Shown piece by piece: positions 1 through 9,057 of a stretch of DNA of 36,960 nt. Under the pieces are notes generated by a model, which did not search any database, was not told the DNA's origin, and was given only the letters and a program-made list of their open reading frames with translations. Positions within the stretch are counted from its first letter, which is position 1. Each line of letters begins with the position of its first letter. The DNA comes from a virus. Position numbers and translations under genes: made by a program. The DNA lies in the IMG/VR virus record IMGVR_UViG_3300022935_001670, positions 1-36,960 of that record; one strand, 5' to 3'.

Positions 1-2088
1 TACGTTATTGACTCATACGAATCAGAAGAGGATCTTGACGAGGCATATGCACGTGTAACACTTAATAGACCACTGGAAGATAGCATTATTGAATTTGGCG
101 CAACCTATACGGCAAGATCAGCAGTTCCTATTAGAACGCTGGGTGCTGATGGTACATTAACAATTAGAATTTCATTAACACGTGTTACATCACATGACTT
201 ACTTGACATTGGTACGGGATCTTACGCTGACACAAACTATCCAAACGAAATTTACGGTCCACCAGTTAATGCAATTAATGCCGACGGCGAAACAGAAGAA
301 AGAGATGTTGGACGTGTGTTCTATGTAACCACTGACCAATATGGTAACTTTAGCGTTGGTCCTTACTTCCGAGTTGACCAAGGTACTGGTCGAGTAACAT
401 TCTCCGCAGCGATTGCGTTGAGTAACTTGGATGGTATTGGATTCAAGCGTGGTGTTCCAATTGCTGAATTCTCAACAGACTCAGGATTTACTGATAACGC
501 TGTTGATACTGTACCAACGGAAAACGCAACAAGACTTTACATTGATAGAAGGCTTGGTGTAACCCATGGTGGTTCGTCAGTAACTGCTGACAACTTGATT
601 CCACCGACCAGTGGTGGTTTTGTAGCATTAAGCGGACAGTTGGCTATGAAAGGCCAACTACAGATGGGTAATAATAAAATTGTACAGGTTGCAGATCCTG
701 TGGATCCAACCGACGCATTAAACCTTAGAAGTTTAACATTTGATAACTTACAGAACTTTACCTTTAATAATCTTGAATCAAACCAAATATTGGTGTTTAC
801 TGGTAACGACAGAGATGCTATTAACTGTTCGGTGGTTGGAGATATCAGCCTAAACATTGATTCAACTGCAAACACAATTGATGCACAAATTAATCCTGAT
901 ACAATTTTAGATGCTGATATCAATAGTGCTGCTGACATTGCGCAGAGCAAACTATTGATGAATCTTGGAACAACAAGAGCGGCTGCTCCTACAGGATCTG
1001 CTGCGGTCAAGCAGGCAGCAAGTGGTCTATCAAGTTATGACAGTGCAGTATTCACTGTAACTGATGGATTCGTAACACTAAAAGCCAATGGTGTTGCTAA
1101 AACTAAACTTGCACAGATTGCTGCCACAAGTGTATTGGGTAACAATACTCTTACAACTGCAAATGCTTCTGATGTGTCAATGGCTCAGGTCGTTGATACC
1201 GGTGGTGCTGTTAAGAAATCACAATTTTCAAGCGTTGGTTTCCTTGCAAGAATAAGTGCTTCGTCAAGTTCATTGGATGGCGACTATGCAGTAATCAACT
1301 ACGCTGCTGGTTCAAGTTCAACGGTTGAAGCAAACAAATTAATTAGAAGAGATTCAAATGGTGACTTTGGTGGAAGATATGCTGACCTACAAGCACTTTA
1401 TGTTGATGGTATTGAAACGCTTGACACTGGCACAACTGGATCGGGTGGTTTCGTAAGATTACACACATATGGAACCAACGGTGGTATCTATCTACAGGAT
1501 GGTACGCTAACCACTGATAAGATTACTTACTATGATAATAACACCCACCAATTCAGAACACAGGCAGGTACTGCAAATGCTCCTATCATTGCTTCAAGCA
1601 TACAGGTAAATGCAATTACAACTGGCGGAAACACAACCGCAGGAACGATAACTGGTAGATGGACGCTAACAGGAACATCACCAAACGAATCAAGATTTGA
1701 GGCAACATACTCAGCGGACGTTGCAGAATACTACGAGGGTGACAAGGAATACGAAGTCGGAACGGTGTTAGTATTTGGTGGTGACAAGGAAGTCACAACT
1801 TCAAACAAACAAGGCGATACAAGGGTAGCAGGTGTTGTATCCAACACGGCAGCCTATGTGATGTATACTGCTTGCCCAGGTGAGAAGAACCTTGTTGCAT
1901 TGACTGGTAGAGTTCCTTGTAAAGTCGTAGGAAAAATTAAGAAGGGTGACATACTCGTAACAGCAGGTATACATGGTGTGGCAACAGTTTCAACAGATCC
2001 TAAGGTAGGAACAATTGTTGGTAAAGCCATCGAAGATTACGATAGTGATCATATTGGAACAATTCAAGTAGCGGTGGGCAGATCATAA
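1..2088 (+). CDS. Tail fibre-like structural protein with C-terminal autocleavage-type domain (5' end outside window)
   Basis: The frame is open from the first base, so the N-terminus lies upstream; 695 residues are visible. The body is rich in Thr, Ser, Gly, Asn and Asp with beta-type repeats, as in fibrous phage adhesins. The last ~130 residues (from about 567) contain YSADVAEYYEGD, then a Gly/Val-rich stretch with RVAGVVS and TGRVPCKVVG and a KKGDILV segment. This resembles the peptidase G2-type intramolecular chaperone domain that caps tail spikes and fibres of many marine phages and can cleave itself off after trimerisation. The stop codon shares one base with the next ATG, which suggests an operon of fibre genes. 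Family assignment is from remembered motif patterns; the catalytic residues were not verified. Confidence 0.8.
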   Translation, partial: YVIDSYESEEDLDEAYARVTLNRPLEDSIIEFGATYTARSAVPIRTLGADGTLTIRISLTRVTSHDLLDIGTGSYADTNYPNEIYGPPVNAINADGETEERDVGRVFYVTTDQYGNFSVGPYFRVDQGTGRVTFSAAIALSNLDGIGFKRGVPIAEFSTDSGFTDNAVDTVPTENATRLYIDRRLGVTHGGSSVTADNLIPPTSGGFVALSGQLAMKGQLQMGNNKIVQVADPVDPTDALNLRSLTFDNLQNFTFNNLESNQILVFTGNDRDAINCSVVGDISLNIDSTANTIDAQINPDTILDADINSAADIAQSKLLMNLGTTRAAAPTGSAAVKQAASGLSSYDSAVFTVTDGFVTLKANGVAKTKLAQIAATSVLGNNTLTTANASDVSMAQVVDTGGAVKKSQFSSVGFLARISASSSSLDGDYAVINYAAGSSSTVEANKLIRRDSNGDFGGRYADLQALYVDGIETLDTGTTGSGGFVRLHTYGTNGGIYLQDGTLTTDKITYYDNNTHQFRTQAGTANAPIIASSIQVNAITTGGNTTAGTITGRWTLTGTSPNESRFEATYSADVAEYYEGDKEYEVGTVLVFGGDKEVTTSNKQGDTRVAGVVSNTAAYVMYTACPGEKNLVALTGRVPCKVVGKIKKGDILVTAGIHGVATVSTDPKVGTIVGKAIEDYDSDHIGTIQVAVGRS

Positions 2089-4082
2089 TGGCATACGATA
2101 ATAATATAAATCCAGGAAAGGCTCCATTAGTCTGGAGCAGAATAAAATCAGCCTTTGATCAAATCAATGAAAACTTTTCAATCATTGGTGCTTCTGTTGC
2201 TGCTTATTCACCAATAACCATTGCAAACATTGACCAAAGCAATCCCGTAAAGATAACCTGTACGAGAGAGCACAACATGTCCAATGGATGGAGAGTGACT
2301 ATCAGAAGTACGGGTGTTAGCCAACTTGACGACAATGATTATTATGTTCAGATTTCAAGCAATGATGAATTATTACTTTACAGCGATGAAGCACTAACCA
2401 CTGCCGTCAATGGCACGGCATATGATGCATACTCATCCGGTGGTGGAACCATACAGGCATATTCAGACTTTGCATCAATAGATTTTGAAAATTTAACAAC
2501 CAGCGTATCACCAGAAACGGGTTCAACATACTCATTGGGTGACTCAACAGATACATGGAAAAAATTATACATATCAGAATATTCAGACACTCCTGGCAAT
2601 GAACAGAATGGTGTTTGGCTTGGTACTGCCCAGATCAAGGGTGCATCCGGTGTTGTTGATTTACCATTTGGTTCAACAATAAACGGTGACCTAATTATTG
2701 ATCCTGAAAAAAGATATTTCCGTTACATTAATCTTGATGATGGAGATACAGTGGAAGCGGATCATACCAATGACACACTGTCAATTTACTCCGGTACAGG
2801 TATGCAATTGGTTGCTGGATCAGCCGCTGATAGCATCACAATCACAAACACAGGTGTAACACAACTTGCGGCTGGAACAGGTATAAGCGTAGATGCAGCA
2901 ACAGGAAACATAACGGTTACAAATACGGGTGTAATTTCTGTATCAAATGGCACATCATTGCCAGCAATTGCAAGTGGAAGAAGTGCAGGAGTTGGAATTA
3001 TAACAAGCGGTGCTACAGGAACTTTAACATTAACAAACACCGGTGTAATTGAAGTACAGGCTGGTACTGGTATTACCGTGTTTACTGATACGGCAACTGG
3101 TATCGCAACAATTACCAACAGTGCTCCGGCGGGTAATGCATTTAGATTCGTTTCAATATTTGGACAAACAACCATAGAAGCAGATGGTGTTGCTGATACA
3201 CTTGAAATTGCGGAAGGTTATGGAATCACTTTAACAACTGATGCCCCTAACGATAAGGTCACTGTTAGTTTTGATAATACTGTCGATATCATCGGATCAG
3301 TGTTCGGAGATGACTCAACCAAGATAGTTGATGCAGTGGAAAACAAAGTTTATGCTGCTGGTGGATTCTTTGGCAATCTAACAGGAAATGTTACGGGTAA
3401 TATTACTGGAGATGTTACAGGCAATGTAACTGGAAACTTGGTAGGCGATACAACAGGTTACCACACTGGAGATGTTAAAGGTTCAGTTTTTGGAGATGAT
3501 TCTACAAAGATTGTTGATGCTGTAGAAAACAAAGTTTATGCAGATGAACTTTGGGGCACATTGAGAGGCCAAACTTGGATGGCTGGATATGACGGTTACC
3601 TTACTATTGCAAATGGTGGCTCTACTGGTCCAGGTGCTATACAGATTGTTGCATCAGCCAATTTAGATTTAACAGCAGGCTCAGGATACACAATTAATGC
3701 AAATAGAAATATTGTTGCATCGGGCGGAGTTACAGGTAATGTTACAGGTAATTTAACTGGTTATCAAACAGGTGACATGACTGGTTCAGTATTTGCTGAT
3801 GATTCAACAAAACTTGTTGATGCAGTGGAAGGAAAAATTGTAGGACCAATTGAATCAGAAAGTATTTCCGGTAACCTAACAGGTTCGGTGTTTGCTGATG
3901 ATTCAACAACCATAATAGATGGTCCAACAGGAACGGTCGCTGGTATACACGTTCCAGGATCTACCACTCCAGCAAGCGAATTTGCAGATGGTCAGACATA
4001 CGAAATTAGAGTTGATGACAGTTTTATTTGGGTTAAGACAAGTACTGGTGCTTGGAAAAAAGCAACATTGGGAAGTTTTTAG
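2088..4082 (+). CDS. Tail fibre / virion structural protein with internal repeats
   Basis: 664 residues, starting on the last base of the previous stop. The N-terminus has a WSRIKSAFDQINENFSIIG segment, the same 'AFxxINxNF' module seen in the next two genes, probably an attachment or trimerisation element. Residues ~240-350 contain repeated 'ITVTNTGV' beta units. Residues ~403-620 contain four copies of a ~21-residue unit beginning GSVFGDDSTK or GSVFADDSTK, separated by collagen-like GNVTGN/GDVTGN triplets. The C-terminus (YEIRVDDSFIWVKTSTGAWKK) resembles the knob end of cyanophage fibres. The function is likely host-receptor contact; the receptor is unknown. Confidence 0.8.
   Translation: MAYDNNINPGKAPLVWSRIKSAFDQINENFSIIGASVAAYSPITIANIDQSNPVKITCTREHNMSNGWRVTIRSTGVSQLDDNDYYVQISSNDELLLYSDEALTTAVNGTAYDAYSSGGGTIQAYSDFASIDFENLTTSVSPETGSTYSLGDSTDTWKKLYISEYSDTPGNEQNGVWLGTAQIKGASGVVDLPFGSTINGDLIIDPEKRYFRYINLDDGDTVEADHTNDTLSIYSGTGMQLVAGSAADSITITNTGVTQLAAGTGISVDAATGNITVTNTGVISVSNGTSLPAIASGRSAGVGIITSGATGTLTLTNTGVIEVQAGTGITVFTDTATGIATITNSAPAGNAFRFVSIFGQTTIEADGVADTLEIAEGYGITLTTDAPNDKVTVSFDNTVDIIGSVFGDDSTKIVDAVENKVYAAGGFFGNLTGNVTGNITGDVTGNVTGNLVGDTTGYHTGDVKGSVFGDDSTKIVDAVENKVYADELWGTLRGQTWMAGYDGYLTIANGGSTGPGAIQIVASANLDLTAGSGYTINANRNIVASGGVTGNVTGNLTGYQTGDMTGSVFADDSTKLVDAVEGKIVGPIESESISGNLTGSVFADDSTTIIDGPTGTVAGIHVPGSTTPASEFADGQTYEIRVDDSFIWVKTSTGAWKKATLGSF
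3294..3944 (+). repeat. Four-copy protein-coding repeat in tail fibre gene
   Basis: Copies start at 3294, 3480, 3783 and 3882, each encoding about 21 residues of the form GSVF[G/A]DDSTK[I/L]VDAVE. The first two copies have identical protein but differ at many third positions, so the repeat is old or kept by selection on protein. Between copies lie collagen-like GNVTG/GDVTG triplets (about 3373-3480 and 3730-3780). Such arrays can change copy number by recombination and alter fibre length. Confidence 0.8.
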
Positions 4083-4094
4083 GGGCGTAGATAA

Positions 4095-4349
4095 ATGGCT
4101 AAGCGTACAATAAATATCGGAACAAGCGCAAACGACAGAACGGGCGATACCCTACGAACTGCCTTTAACAAGATTAATCAAAACTTTAATGAGTTATATG
4201 TTGGGCCTCCACAACTTACGCAGGCTGAAATAGATGCACTCACACCAGTTTTTGGTATGATGGTTTACAATACAACAACAGGAAAATTTCAAGGGTATGC
4301 TGCTGATGCAAATAATGACAGTGCAGCAGGGTGGGCAGATCTCCACTAA
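4095..4349 (+). CDS. Short fibre-type structural protein (N-terminal module plus C-terminal knob)
   Basis: 84 residues. The first ~36 residues (INIGTSANDRTGDTLRTAFN... followed by KINQNFNELY) match a module recurring at the N-termini of marine T4-like phage structural proteins. The remainder (FGMMVYNTTTGKFQGYA, ending GWADLH) resembles the C-terminal tip of much longer fibres. It looks like a minimal fibre with the shaft missing. A weak AGGGG ribosome site lies at 4081-4085, 9 bases ahead of the ATG. Function is inferred as a virion component; the small size is the notable point. Confidence 0.7.
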   Translation: MAKRTINIGTSANDRTGDTLRTAFNKINQNFNELYVGPPQLTQAEIDALTPVFGMMVYNTTTGKFQGYAADANNDSAAGWADLH

Positions 4350-4352
4350 ATA
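4346..4352 (+). promoter_or_regulatory. Candidate late promoter (CTAAATA)
   Basis: CTAAATA overlaps the end of the short fibre gene, 17 bases before the ATG at 4370, with the ribosome site GGAAG (4361) between. It resembles the T4 late promoter TATAAATA and the same element recurs before other late genes here. It partly overlaps the TAA stop codon, so chance is possible. Confidence 0.4.
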
Positions 4353-4369
4353 TAGATATAGGAAGCGAA

Positions 4370-4957
4370 ATGGCAGACATTCAAACAATTAATATAGGTA
4401 ACGTGGTAAACGATGGTCTTGGTGATGATCTAAGAACCGCGTTTCAAAAGGTCAATGCCAACTTTGCTGATCTTAATGCCGAACTTACAGTTACGGTAAC
4501 AAATACGGGAACAACAGGTGTTGGTCTTTTTAAGGAAAAGGTTGGTAGCGAATTAAGATTTAAGAAACTTGTTTCTGGTACTAAGATAGTTCTTGATGAA
4601 GCAACAGATAGTATCATAGTTAATAATACGGAACCAGATGCATTTACAAGAATTGATACTGACAGTGGAACATTGCAGGCTTCTGCTAATCAACAAATTA
4701 CAATTCAAGGAACAGCATCAACTGGTTCTCAGACAGGAGTCAAGGATATTGAAGTTACCGCACTTGCTGGAAGTGGTGTAATCAATATTAAAAATACCAT
4801 TCCCGTAACGGAATATCTAACTTCTTTCGATTTTGGACCAATTTCTGAAACTGGGTTTACCAATGCTTTACAACTTGCTTTCACGGCTGCCAATATTGAC
4901 TTTGCAACTCTAACTATTGATTCTGATTTAAATTTGGACTGTGGCGGTCTAACGTAG
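4370..4957 (+). CDS. Virion structural protein with AFQKVNANF module
   Basis: 195 residues. An upstream in-frame GTG at 4331 exists, but ATG 4370 has GGAAG 5 bases upstream and gives an N-terminus (MADIQTINIGN, then DDLRTAFQKVNANFADL) aligned with the preceding gene's module, so 4370 is preferred. The middle carries 'TVTNTGTTGVGLFKEKVG' beta-type sequence. Residues from ~160 (FDFGPISETGFTNALQLAF) look like a small C-terminal domain. No enzyme motif was seen. Context places it among tail or fibre proteins. Confidence 0.7.
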   Translation: MADIQTINIGNVVNDGLGDDLRTAFQKVNANFADLNAELTVTVTNTGTTGVGLFKEKVGSELRFKKLVSGTKIVLDEATDSIIVNNTEPDAFTRIDTDSGTLQASANQQITIQGTASTGSQTGVKDIEVTALAGSGVINIKNTIPVTEYLTSFDFGPISETGFTNALQLAFTAANIDFATLTIDSDLNLDCGGLT

Positions 4958-4967
4958 GAGGCAACTA

Positions 4968-7484
4968 ATGGCAGTAACTTGGATAACGCCAGCAGGAGAC
5001 CTTGGAACACTTGAAGAAAGAATTACAGTTAACATAGTACTCCAAGCATCAACTGATATCGGTAATCTACAATACAAAATTATTGCGGGTTCACTACCTA
5101 CGGGTTTATATCTTGATCAAGCCACAGGAGCAATAAAAGGAACTCCTGGAGAAGTAACTAAATTTACCGAAAAAAGATTTGTCGTTAGGGCGTACGATGC
5201 CCAAGACGAGAAAGATAGAACATTTAAATTGTTCGTTGATGGGTCTGACTTTCCTGAATGGATCACACAAGAAGGATTCCTTAAAGTAGGAGAAGGTGAA
5301 GCATACTTTGTTCTTGATGATTCAAGAGTAGATTTTCAACTTGAAGCAACTGACAGAGATCTTGTTGCTGGAGATGTTTTACAGTATTATGTTATTCCTA
5401 ACAGTGGAACACTGCCTCCGGGTCTAACACTTTCAAAAACAGGAAGAATAACAGGATTCACGGAGCCTGTTGCTGCAATTGATTACACATCAACACCTAC
5501 TGGAGCATATGATACACATTCATTTGATACGGTTCCACTTGATATAGCCAAGAATAATTCAACTGGTTTTGATTCATATTATTATGATGACCAAAGATAT
5601 GACTATGGTGAGCAAGGAAGAACTCCTAAAAAATTAAGTAGAATATACACCTTTGGTGTTGCAATAACTGATGGTGTTAACGCAGTAAGCAGAACGTTTA
5701 AAATCTATGTTGTAACTGAAGAATTTTTACAAGCAGACAATACTCTTATTCAGGTTGACACTAATCTATTCCAAGCAGATTCAAGCAGAGATAGAAAACC
5801 ACTTTGGATCACTGATTCAAATCTTGGAAGATACAGAGCAAACAATTATGTTACAATATTCCTTGATGTATATGATCCCCCATCGTTGACTGGTACAATA
5901 AGTTATTTTCTTTTAGAAACTAATCCAGATGATGGAACTCCAAGCGTTTTACCTCCTGGGTTGGTGCTGGATGGGCAATCTGGTGAACTCGCAGGTAAAA
6001 TTCCTTACCAGGCAGCGGTTACTGAAAATTATAAATTTTCAATGGAAGCAGTAAACTTTCCACCTTCTTTGGCACAAGGCACATACAATCTAAGGGGAAA
6101 TTGGAGTTCAACAACTGCATATGCAGTCAATGATGCAATTAAATTTGGGAATTTGCTATATGTCTGTGTTAAGGATAATATTGGAGAAATACCAGAAGAC
6201 AATGAGGAATATTGGAATCTTGGAGTGTCAAGTGCTGTTAAAACATTTACGGTTGACATCATAGGTGAAATAGAAAGTGCTATTGAATGGATTTCAAATA
6301 CCGATGTCGGAACCATCAAACCAAATCAACCAAGTAGATTGTTTGTTGAGGCGCGAAGTCTGTTATATGGCGGAAGAATAAGATACGAACTTGTTTCGGG
6401 TGAGGTACCTCCAGGATTAACATTTCTACCAACCGGAATACTACAGGGTAAGGTAAGACAGTTTTCCGATAGTGATCAAGATGGGTTGACAAGATTCTAT
6501 GATCAGGACAGTGCATTGATTGATTCTACAGGTTCAAGAAGTTTTAATACAACGTTTGATGATGATCAAACGAGTTACGACAAGATTTTTAATTTCAAAG
6601 TTAAAGCAATTGACGGTGCAAATTTTGCTGAATCCGAAAAAGACTTTACCATAAAGGTCGTGGCTGAAAATGAAAAGACATTTTCTAATCTTTATTGCAA
6701 GGCATTACAAAGCAAAGAAAAGAGATTCAGTTGGTTTAACTTTATTACTGACGGAACCGTGTTTGTTCCTGAGGATATGTATCGATATGGAGATGAAAAT
6801 TTTGGTGTTCAAGCAGAATTGAAGACTTTATTATTTGCTGGAATTGAAAGTGTTGAAGCGGTAAGATACATACAGGCAATGAGTAGAAATCATTATAGAA
6901 AAAGATTCACATTTGGAGATCTGAGATCAGCCAAAGCAAAAGATCCGGAAACACAGGAAACAATTTATGAAGCCATTTATATTGATCTAAAAGATGAATA
7001 TGAAAAAGAAGATGGCACGAGCATAAATGCTGAGATTGAATTAAAGGATAACATCAACAGCAAGGTATTGGTTAGCCAGAGTTCAATAAGGATCGACAGT
7101 GATATTCCGCTTGTTAGTGATAGCGATTTACAGAAAGTATTTCCAAATTCAGTAAAAAACATGAGAGGAAGAATTAGAGCGATCGGAGAAAGAGATCGTG
7201 AATTTTTGCCTCTTTGGATGCGTAGCATACAGGATACGGGAACAGTAGAATTAGGATATACAAAGGCCCTGGTGCTTTGTTATACCAAACCCGGAAGATC
7301 AGAATCTATAATGGCTAAAATTAGAGCCAAGGGATTTGACTTTAAACTAATAGATTTTGTTGCAGATCGTTACATCATTGATATAGTCAACGGAGAAATA
7401 CAGGATCAATACCTAAAATTTCCGCAGGAATCAATAACAAAACAGAATGAATCATATCCTAAGACGCAGGATATAAGCATATGA
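4968..7484 (+). CDS. Large structural protein with putative Ig-like (He_PIG-type) domains
   Basis: 838 residues. A strong AGGAGG ribosome site overlaps the previous stop (TAGGAGG at 4955). The protein contains at least four repeats of the form 'LPTGLYLDQATGAIKGTP' (about residues 44-62), 'LPPGLTLSKTGRITGF', 'LPPGLVLDGQSGELAGK' and 'VPPGLTFLPTGILQGK'. This is the hallmark of cadherin/Ig-like He_PIG domains that bind carbohydrates or mediate adhesion. After ~residue 560 the sequence changes to an alpha/beta C-terminal domain without those repeats. It is probably a tail-associated adhesin; similar long proteins occur in T4-like cyanophages. Confidence 0.75.
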   Translation: MAVTWITPAGDLGTLEERITVNIVLQASTDIGNLQYKIIAGSLPTGLYLDQATGAIKGTPGEVTKFTEKRFVVRAYDAQDEKDRTFKLFVDGSDFPEWITQEGFLKVGEGEAYFVLDDSRVDFQLEATDRDLVAGDVLQYYVIPNSGTLPPGLTLSKTGRITGFTEPVAAIDYTSTPTGAYDTHSFDTVPLDIAKNNSTGFDSYYYDDQRYDYGEQGRTPKKLSRIYTFGVAITDGVNAVSRTFKIYVVTEEFLQADNTLIQVDTNLFQADSSRDRKPLWITDSNLGRYRANNYVTIFLDVYDPPSLTGTISYFLLETNPDDGTPSVLPPGLVLDGQSGELAGKIPYQAAVTENYKFSMEAVNFPPSLAQGTYNLRGNWSSTTAYAVNDAIKFGNLLYVCVKDNIGEIPEDNEEYWNLGVSSAVKTFTVDIIGEIESAIEWISNTDVGTIKPNQPSRLFVEARSLLYGGRIRYELVSGEVPPGLTFLPTGILQGKVRQFSDSDQDGLTRFYDQDSALIDSTGSRSFNTTFDDDQTSYDKIFNFKVKAIDGANFAESEKDFTIKVVAENEKTFSNLYCKALQSKEKRFSWFNFITDGTVFVPEDMYRYGDENFGVQAELKTLLFAGIESVEAVRYIQAMSRNHYRKRFTFGDLRSAKAKDPETQETIYEAIYIDLKDEYEKEDGTSINAEIELKDNINSKVLVSQSSIRIDSDIPLVSDSDLQKVFPNSVKNMRGRIRAIGERDREFLPLWMRSIQDTGTVELGYTKALVLCYTKPGRSESIMAKIRAKGFDFKLIDFVADRYIIDIVNGEIQDQYLKFPQESITKQNESYPKTQDISI

Positions 7485-7490
7485 TAAATA
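7483..7490 (+). promoter_or_regulatory. Candidate T4-type late promoter (GATAAATA)
   Basis: GATAAATA differs from the T4 late consensus TATAAATA at one base. It lies 26 bases ahead of the GTG start at 7517, leaving room for a short leader and the GGAGA ribosome site. It overlaps the last base pair of the upstream stop codon region. Confidence 0.55.
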
Positions 7491-7516
7491 CATACGTTAA
7501 CAATTGGAGATAAACA

Positions 7517-8119
7517 GTGGCGAGCAATATTAATTATTTGAGCATCAATGAAAATTTTCCTGTTGCTGGACAGGACAATGATACTCAGGTTTTCAGAGAT
7601 AACTTTGATACCATTAAAACCAGCCTAAGATATGCAAAAGACGAAATCACAGACCTTCAGACTGACTCTGCAAGGCTTGATCTTGATAATGATTTTTCAT
7701 TAAACAAGATTCAAAACGCACTTCTCCAAAATAACAGAACACAGAAATTTGATGCTGGCGCTGTAACAGCAAGTCCTACCACTGTTGACTACCAAAATGG
7801 TAACTATCAAATTTACAGAGTTGGTGCTAATTTGACCATGGATTTCTTAAACTTTCCAGGAGATCCTGTTTTTGTTTCTGAATCTACTCCAATTGGCATG
7901 GGCAAGGTCACTCTTGAACTGTATGGCGATGGAACCAAGAGACTCGTAACAGTATTAACATCAGGCGGTACAATTACTAAAAAATCCAATTTTCCTGCAT
8001 TAACAGAAGCAGGTGTTCACACGTTTGAAGTTACATCGACCACTGATCCTGTAATTATTGAAGTGTGGAGACACAGTGCAGATAAAATTTTCCTACACTA
8101 CATTGGACAGTTCAGTTAA
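7517..8119 (+). CDS. Virion structural protein
   Basis: 200 residues from a GTG start preceded by TTGGAGATAAACA (ribosome site GGAGA). The N-terminus (YLSINENFPVAGQDNDTQ, then VFRDNF) is a pattern recognised in structural proteins of T4-like cyanophages, followed by a short helix and a beta-rich C-terminal half ending IGQFS. No enzymatic motif is visible. It is the last of the fibre/structural block and has its own late-type promoter. Precise virion position is unknown. Confidence 0.7.
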   Translation: MASNINYLSINENFPVAGQDNDTQVFRDNFDTIKTSLRYAKDEITDLQTDSARLDLDNDFSLNKIQNALLQNNRTQKFDAGAVTASPTTVDYQNGNYQIYRVGANLTMDFLNFPGDPVFVSESTPIGMGKVTLELYGDGTKRLVTVLTSGGTITKKSNFPALTEAGVHTFEVTSTTDPVIIEVWRHSADKIFLHYIGQFS

Positions 8120-8124
8120 TCATT

Positions 8125-8361
8125 ATGTTTCACCCCTTCGAAGAAGATGTAACACAATTATCGGACACACAATTAACCGATAGAATATCCGAATTGGGGA
8201 AAAAATATACCCAAGCCGCACGTTTAGGTAAGGGTCAACTGTTGACACAACTCCAAACATTTGTTACAATATATAGAGATGAGATTACAAGAAGAGCAAT
8301 GGCATCGAAATTACGTGCAAATGATGATAAGGATTTGGATCAACTAATTAATGTGGAATAA
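8125..8361 (+). CDS. Conserved small phage protein, unknown function
   Basis: 78 residues, mainly helical: FEEDVTQLSDTQLTDRISEL, then KKYTQAARLGKGQLLTQLQTF and a charged C-terminus ending KDLDQLINVE. The arrangement (acidic N-terminus, two amphipathic helices, 'DLD.LINV' tail) resembles a small hypothetical protein common in T4-like cyanophages. It overlaps the following gene by 11 bases. Function unknown. Confidence 0.65.
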   Translation: MFHPFEEDVTQLSDTQLTDRISELGKKYTQAARLGKGQLLTQLQTFVTIYRDEITRRAMASKLRANDDKDLDQLINVE

Positions 8362-8821
8362 AACAAACACAATCGATCAGATAGTAAAAGGCGTTACAAA
8401 ACACGGTACTGACATTTTGGAACACTGTGTTACTAATGACGACCTAACGAACTATATTGATAGAATACAAAGTGAGTTTTTAAGTTATCCAATTCCAAAA
8501 AAAGAATTTAATCCTAATAATTGGTTCATGCCAGACGCCTATAAAGAGATGGATATCAAAAAATATGTGTTAGATTTGTGCAGAACAGATGAAGAAATAG
8601 ATAGGGTTAAGATTGAATTGGCTGAATATGAAAAACGCAATTTACTCATGTTGTTAAAACAAATGAAATACATAGTAGATACATTGCGAAAAAACAATAT
8701 CGTTTGGGGTGTAGGACGTGGATCAAGCGTAGCAAGTTATGTGCTTCATTTATTAGGGGTCCACAAGATAAATTCTATTAAATACGATATACCACTAAAC
8801 GAATTCTTTAAAGGAGAATAA
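8351..8821 (+). CDS. Fragment-like protein similar to bacterial DNA polymerase III alpha (C-family) without catalytic aspartates
   Basis: 156 residues. The C-terminal third (WGVGRGSSVASYVLHLLGV, then HKINSIKYDIPLNEFF) matches the DnaE/PolC segment 'GPGRGSxAGSLVAYxLGIT.IDPlxYxLLFERFL'. The preceding helix (EIDRVKIELAEYEKRN) also fits the DnaE 'R...EL' region. In DnaE the catalytic PDFDxD motif follows about 15 residues later, but this protein stops first, so it cannot be a complete polymerase. It could bind primer-template or the host replisome, or be a repurposed structural domain. It overlaps the previous gene by 11 bases and is followed by an AAGGAG site for the next. Similarity is judged by eye. 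Confidence 0.6.
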   Translation: MWNKTNTIDQIVKGVTKHGTDILEHCVTNDDLTNYIDRIQSEFLSYPIPKKEFNPNNWFMPDAYKEMDIKKYVLDLCRTDEEIDRVKIELAEYEKRNLLMLLKQMKYIVDTLRKNNIVWGVGRGSSVASYVLHLLGVHKINSIKYDIPLNEFFKGE

Positions 8822-8822
8822 T

Positions 8823-9047
8823 ATGGGAACAATTAGAAGTATGCGAGGAAGAGAGATTGATATGGAGAAACTCAATCTTAAAAACGAAGAATTGCCAGCA
8901 GTTGGTAATATGAAAGTAAATGCTCGCGGTGATGAAATTGGCAAGGGTGGAAAAGTAATCAGAACCAGAGAACAGGTTTTACAAGATTATTACAAGAAAA
9001 ACCCAAGAGCCGTAAAAGAAGAAATAGTAAACAGAAAGAAAAACTAA
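8823..9047 (+). CDS. Conserved small phage protein, unknown function
   Basis: 74 residues with a strong AAGGAG ribosome site 6 bases ahead. Starts MGTIRSMRGREIDMEKL and contains VGNMKVNARGDEIGKGGKV, a pattern seen in short hypothetical proteins of T4-like marine phages; the C-terminus is very basic (KNPRAVKEEIVNRKKN). Its charge suggests nucleic-acid or virion-protein contact, but no domain is recognised. Confidence 0.6.
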   Translation: MGTIRSMRGREIDMEKLNLKNEELPAVGNMKVNARGDEIGKGGKVIRTREQVLQDYYKKNPRAVKEEIVNRKKN

Positions 9048-9057
9048 TAGGTGAGAA

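Noticed and set aside
3373-3480. Tandem GNVTG/GDVTG units considered as a CRISPR-like or noncoding repeat
   Set aside because: The units are in frame in a fibre gene, imperfect at DNA level, and lack spacers; they are protein repeats.
4090-4097. GATAAATG at the start of the short fibre gene
   Set aside because: The motif includes the ATG itself, so it cannot serve as promoter for that start, and the last base departs from the late consensus.
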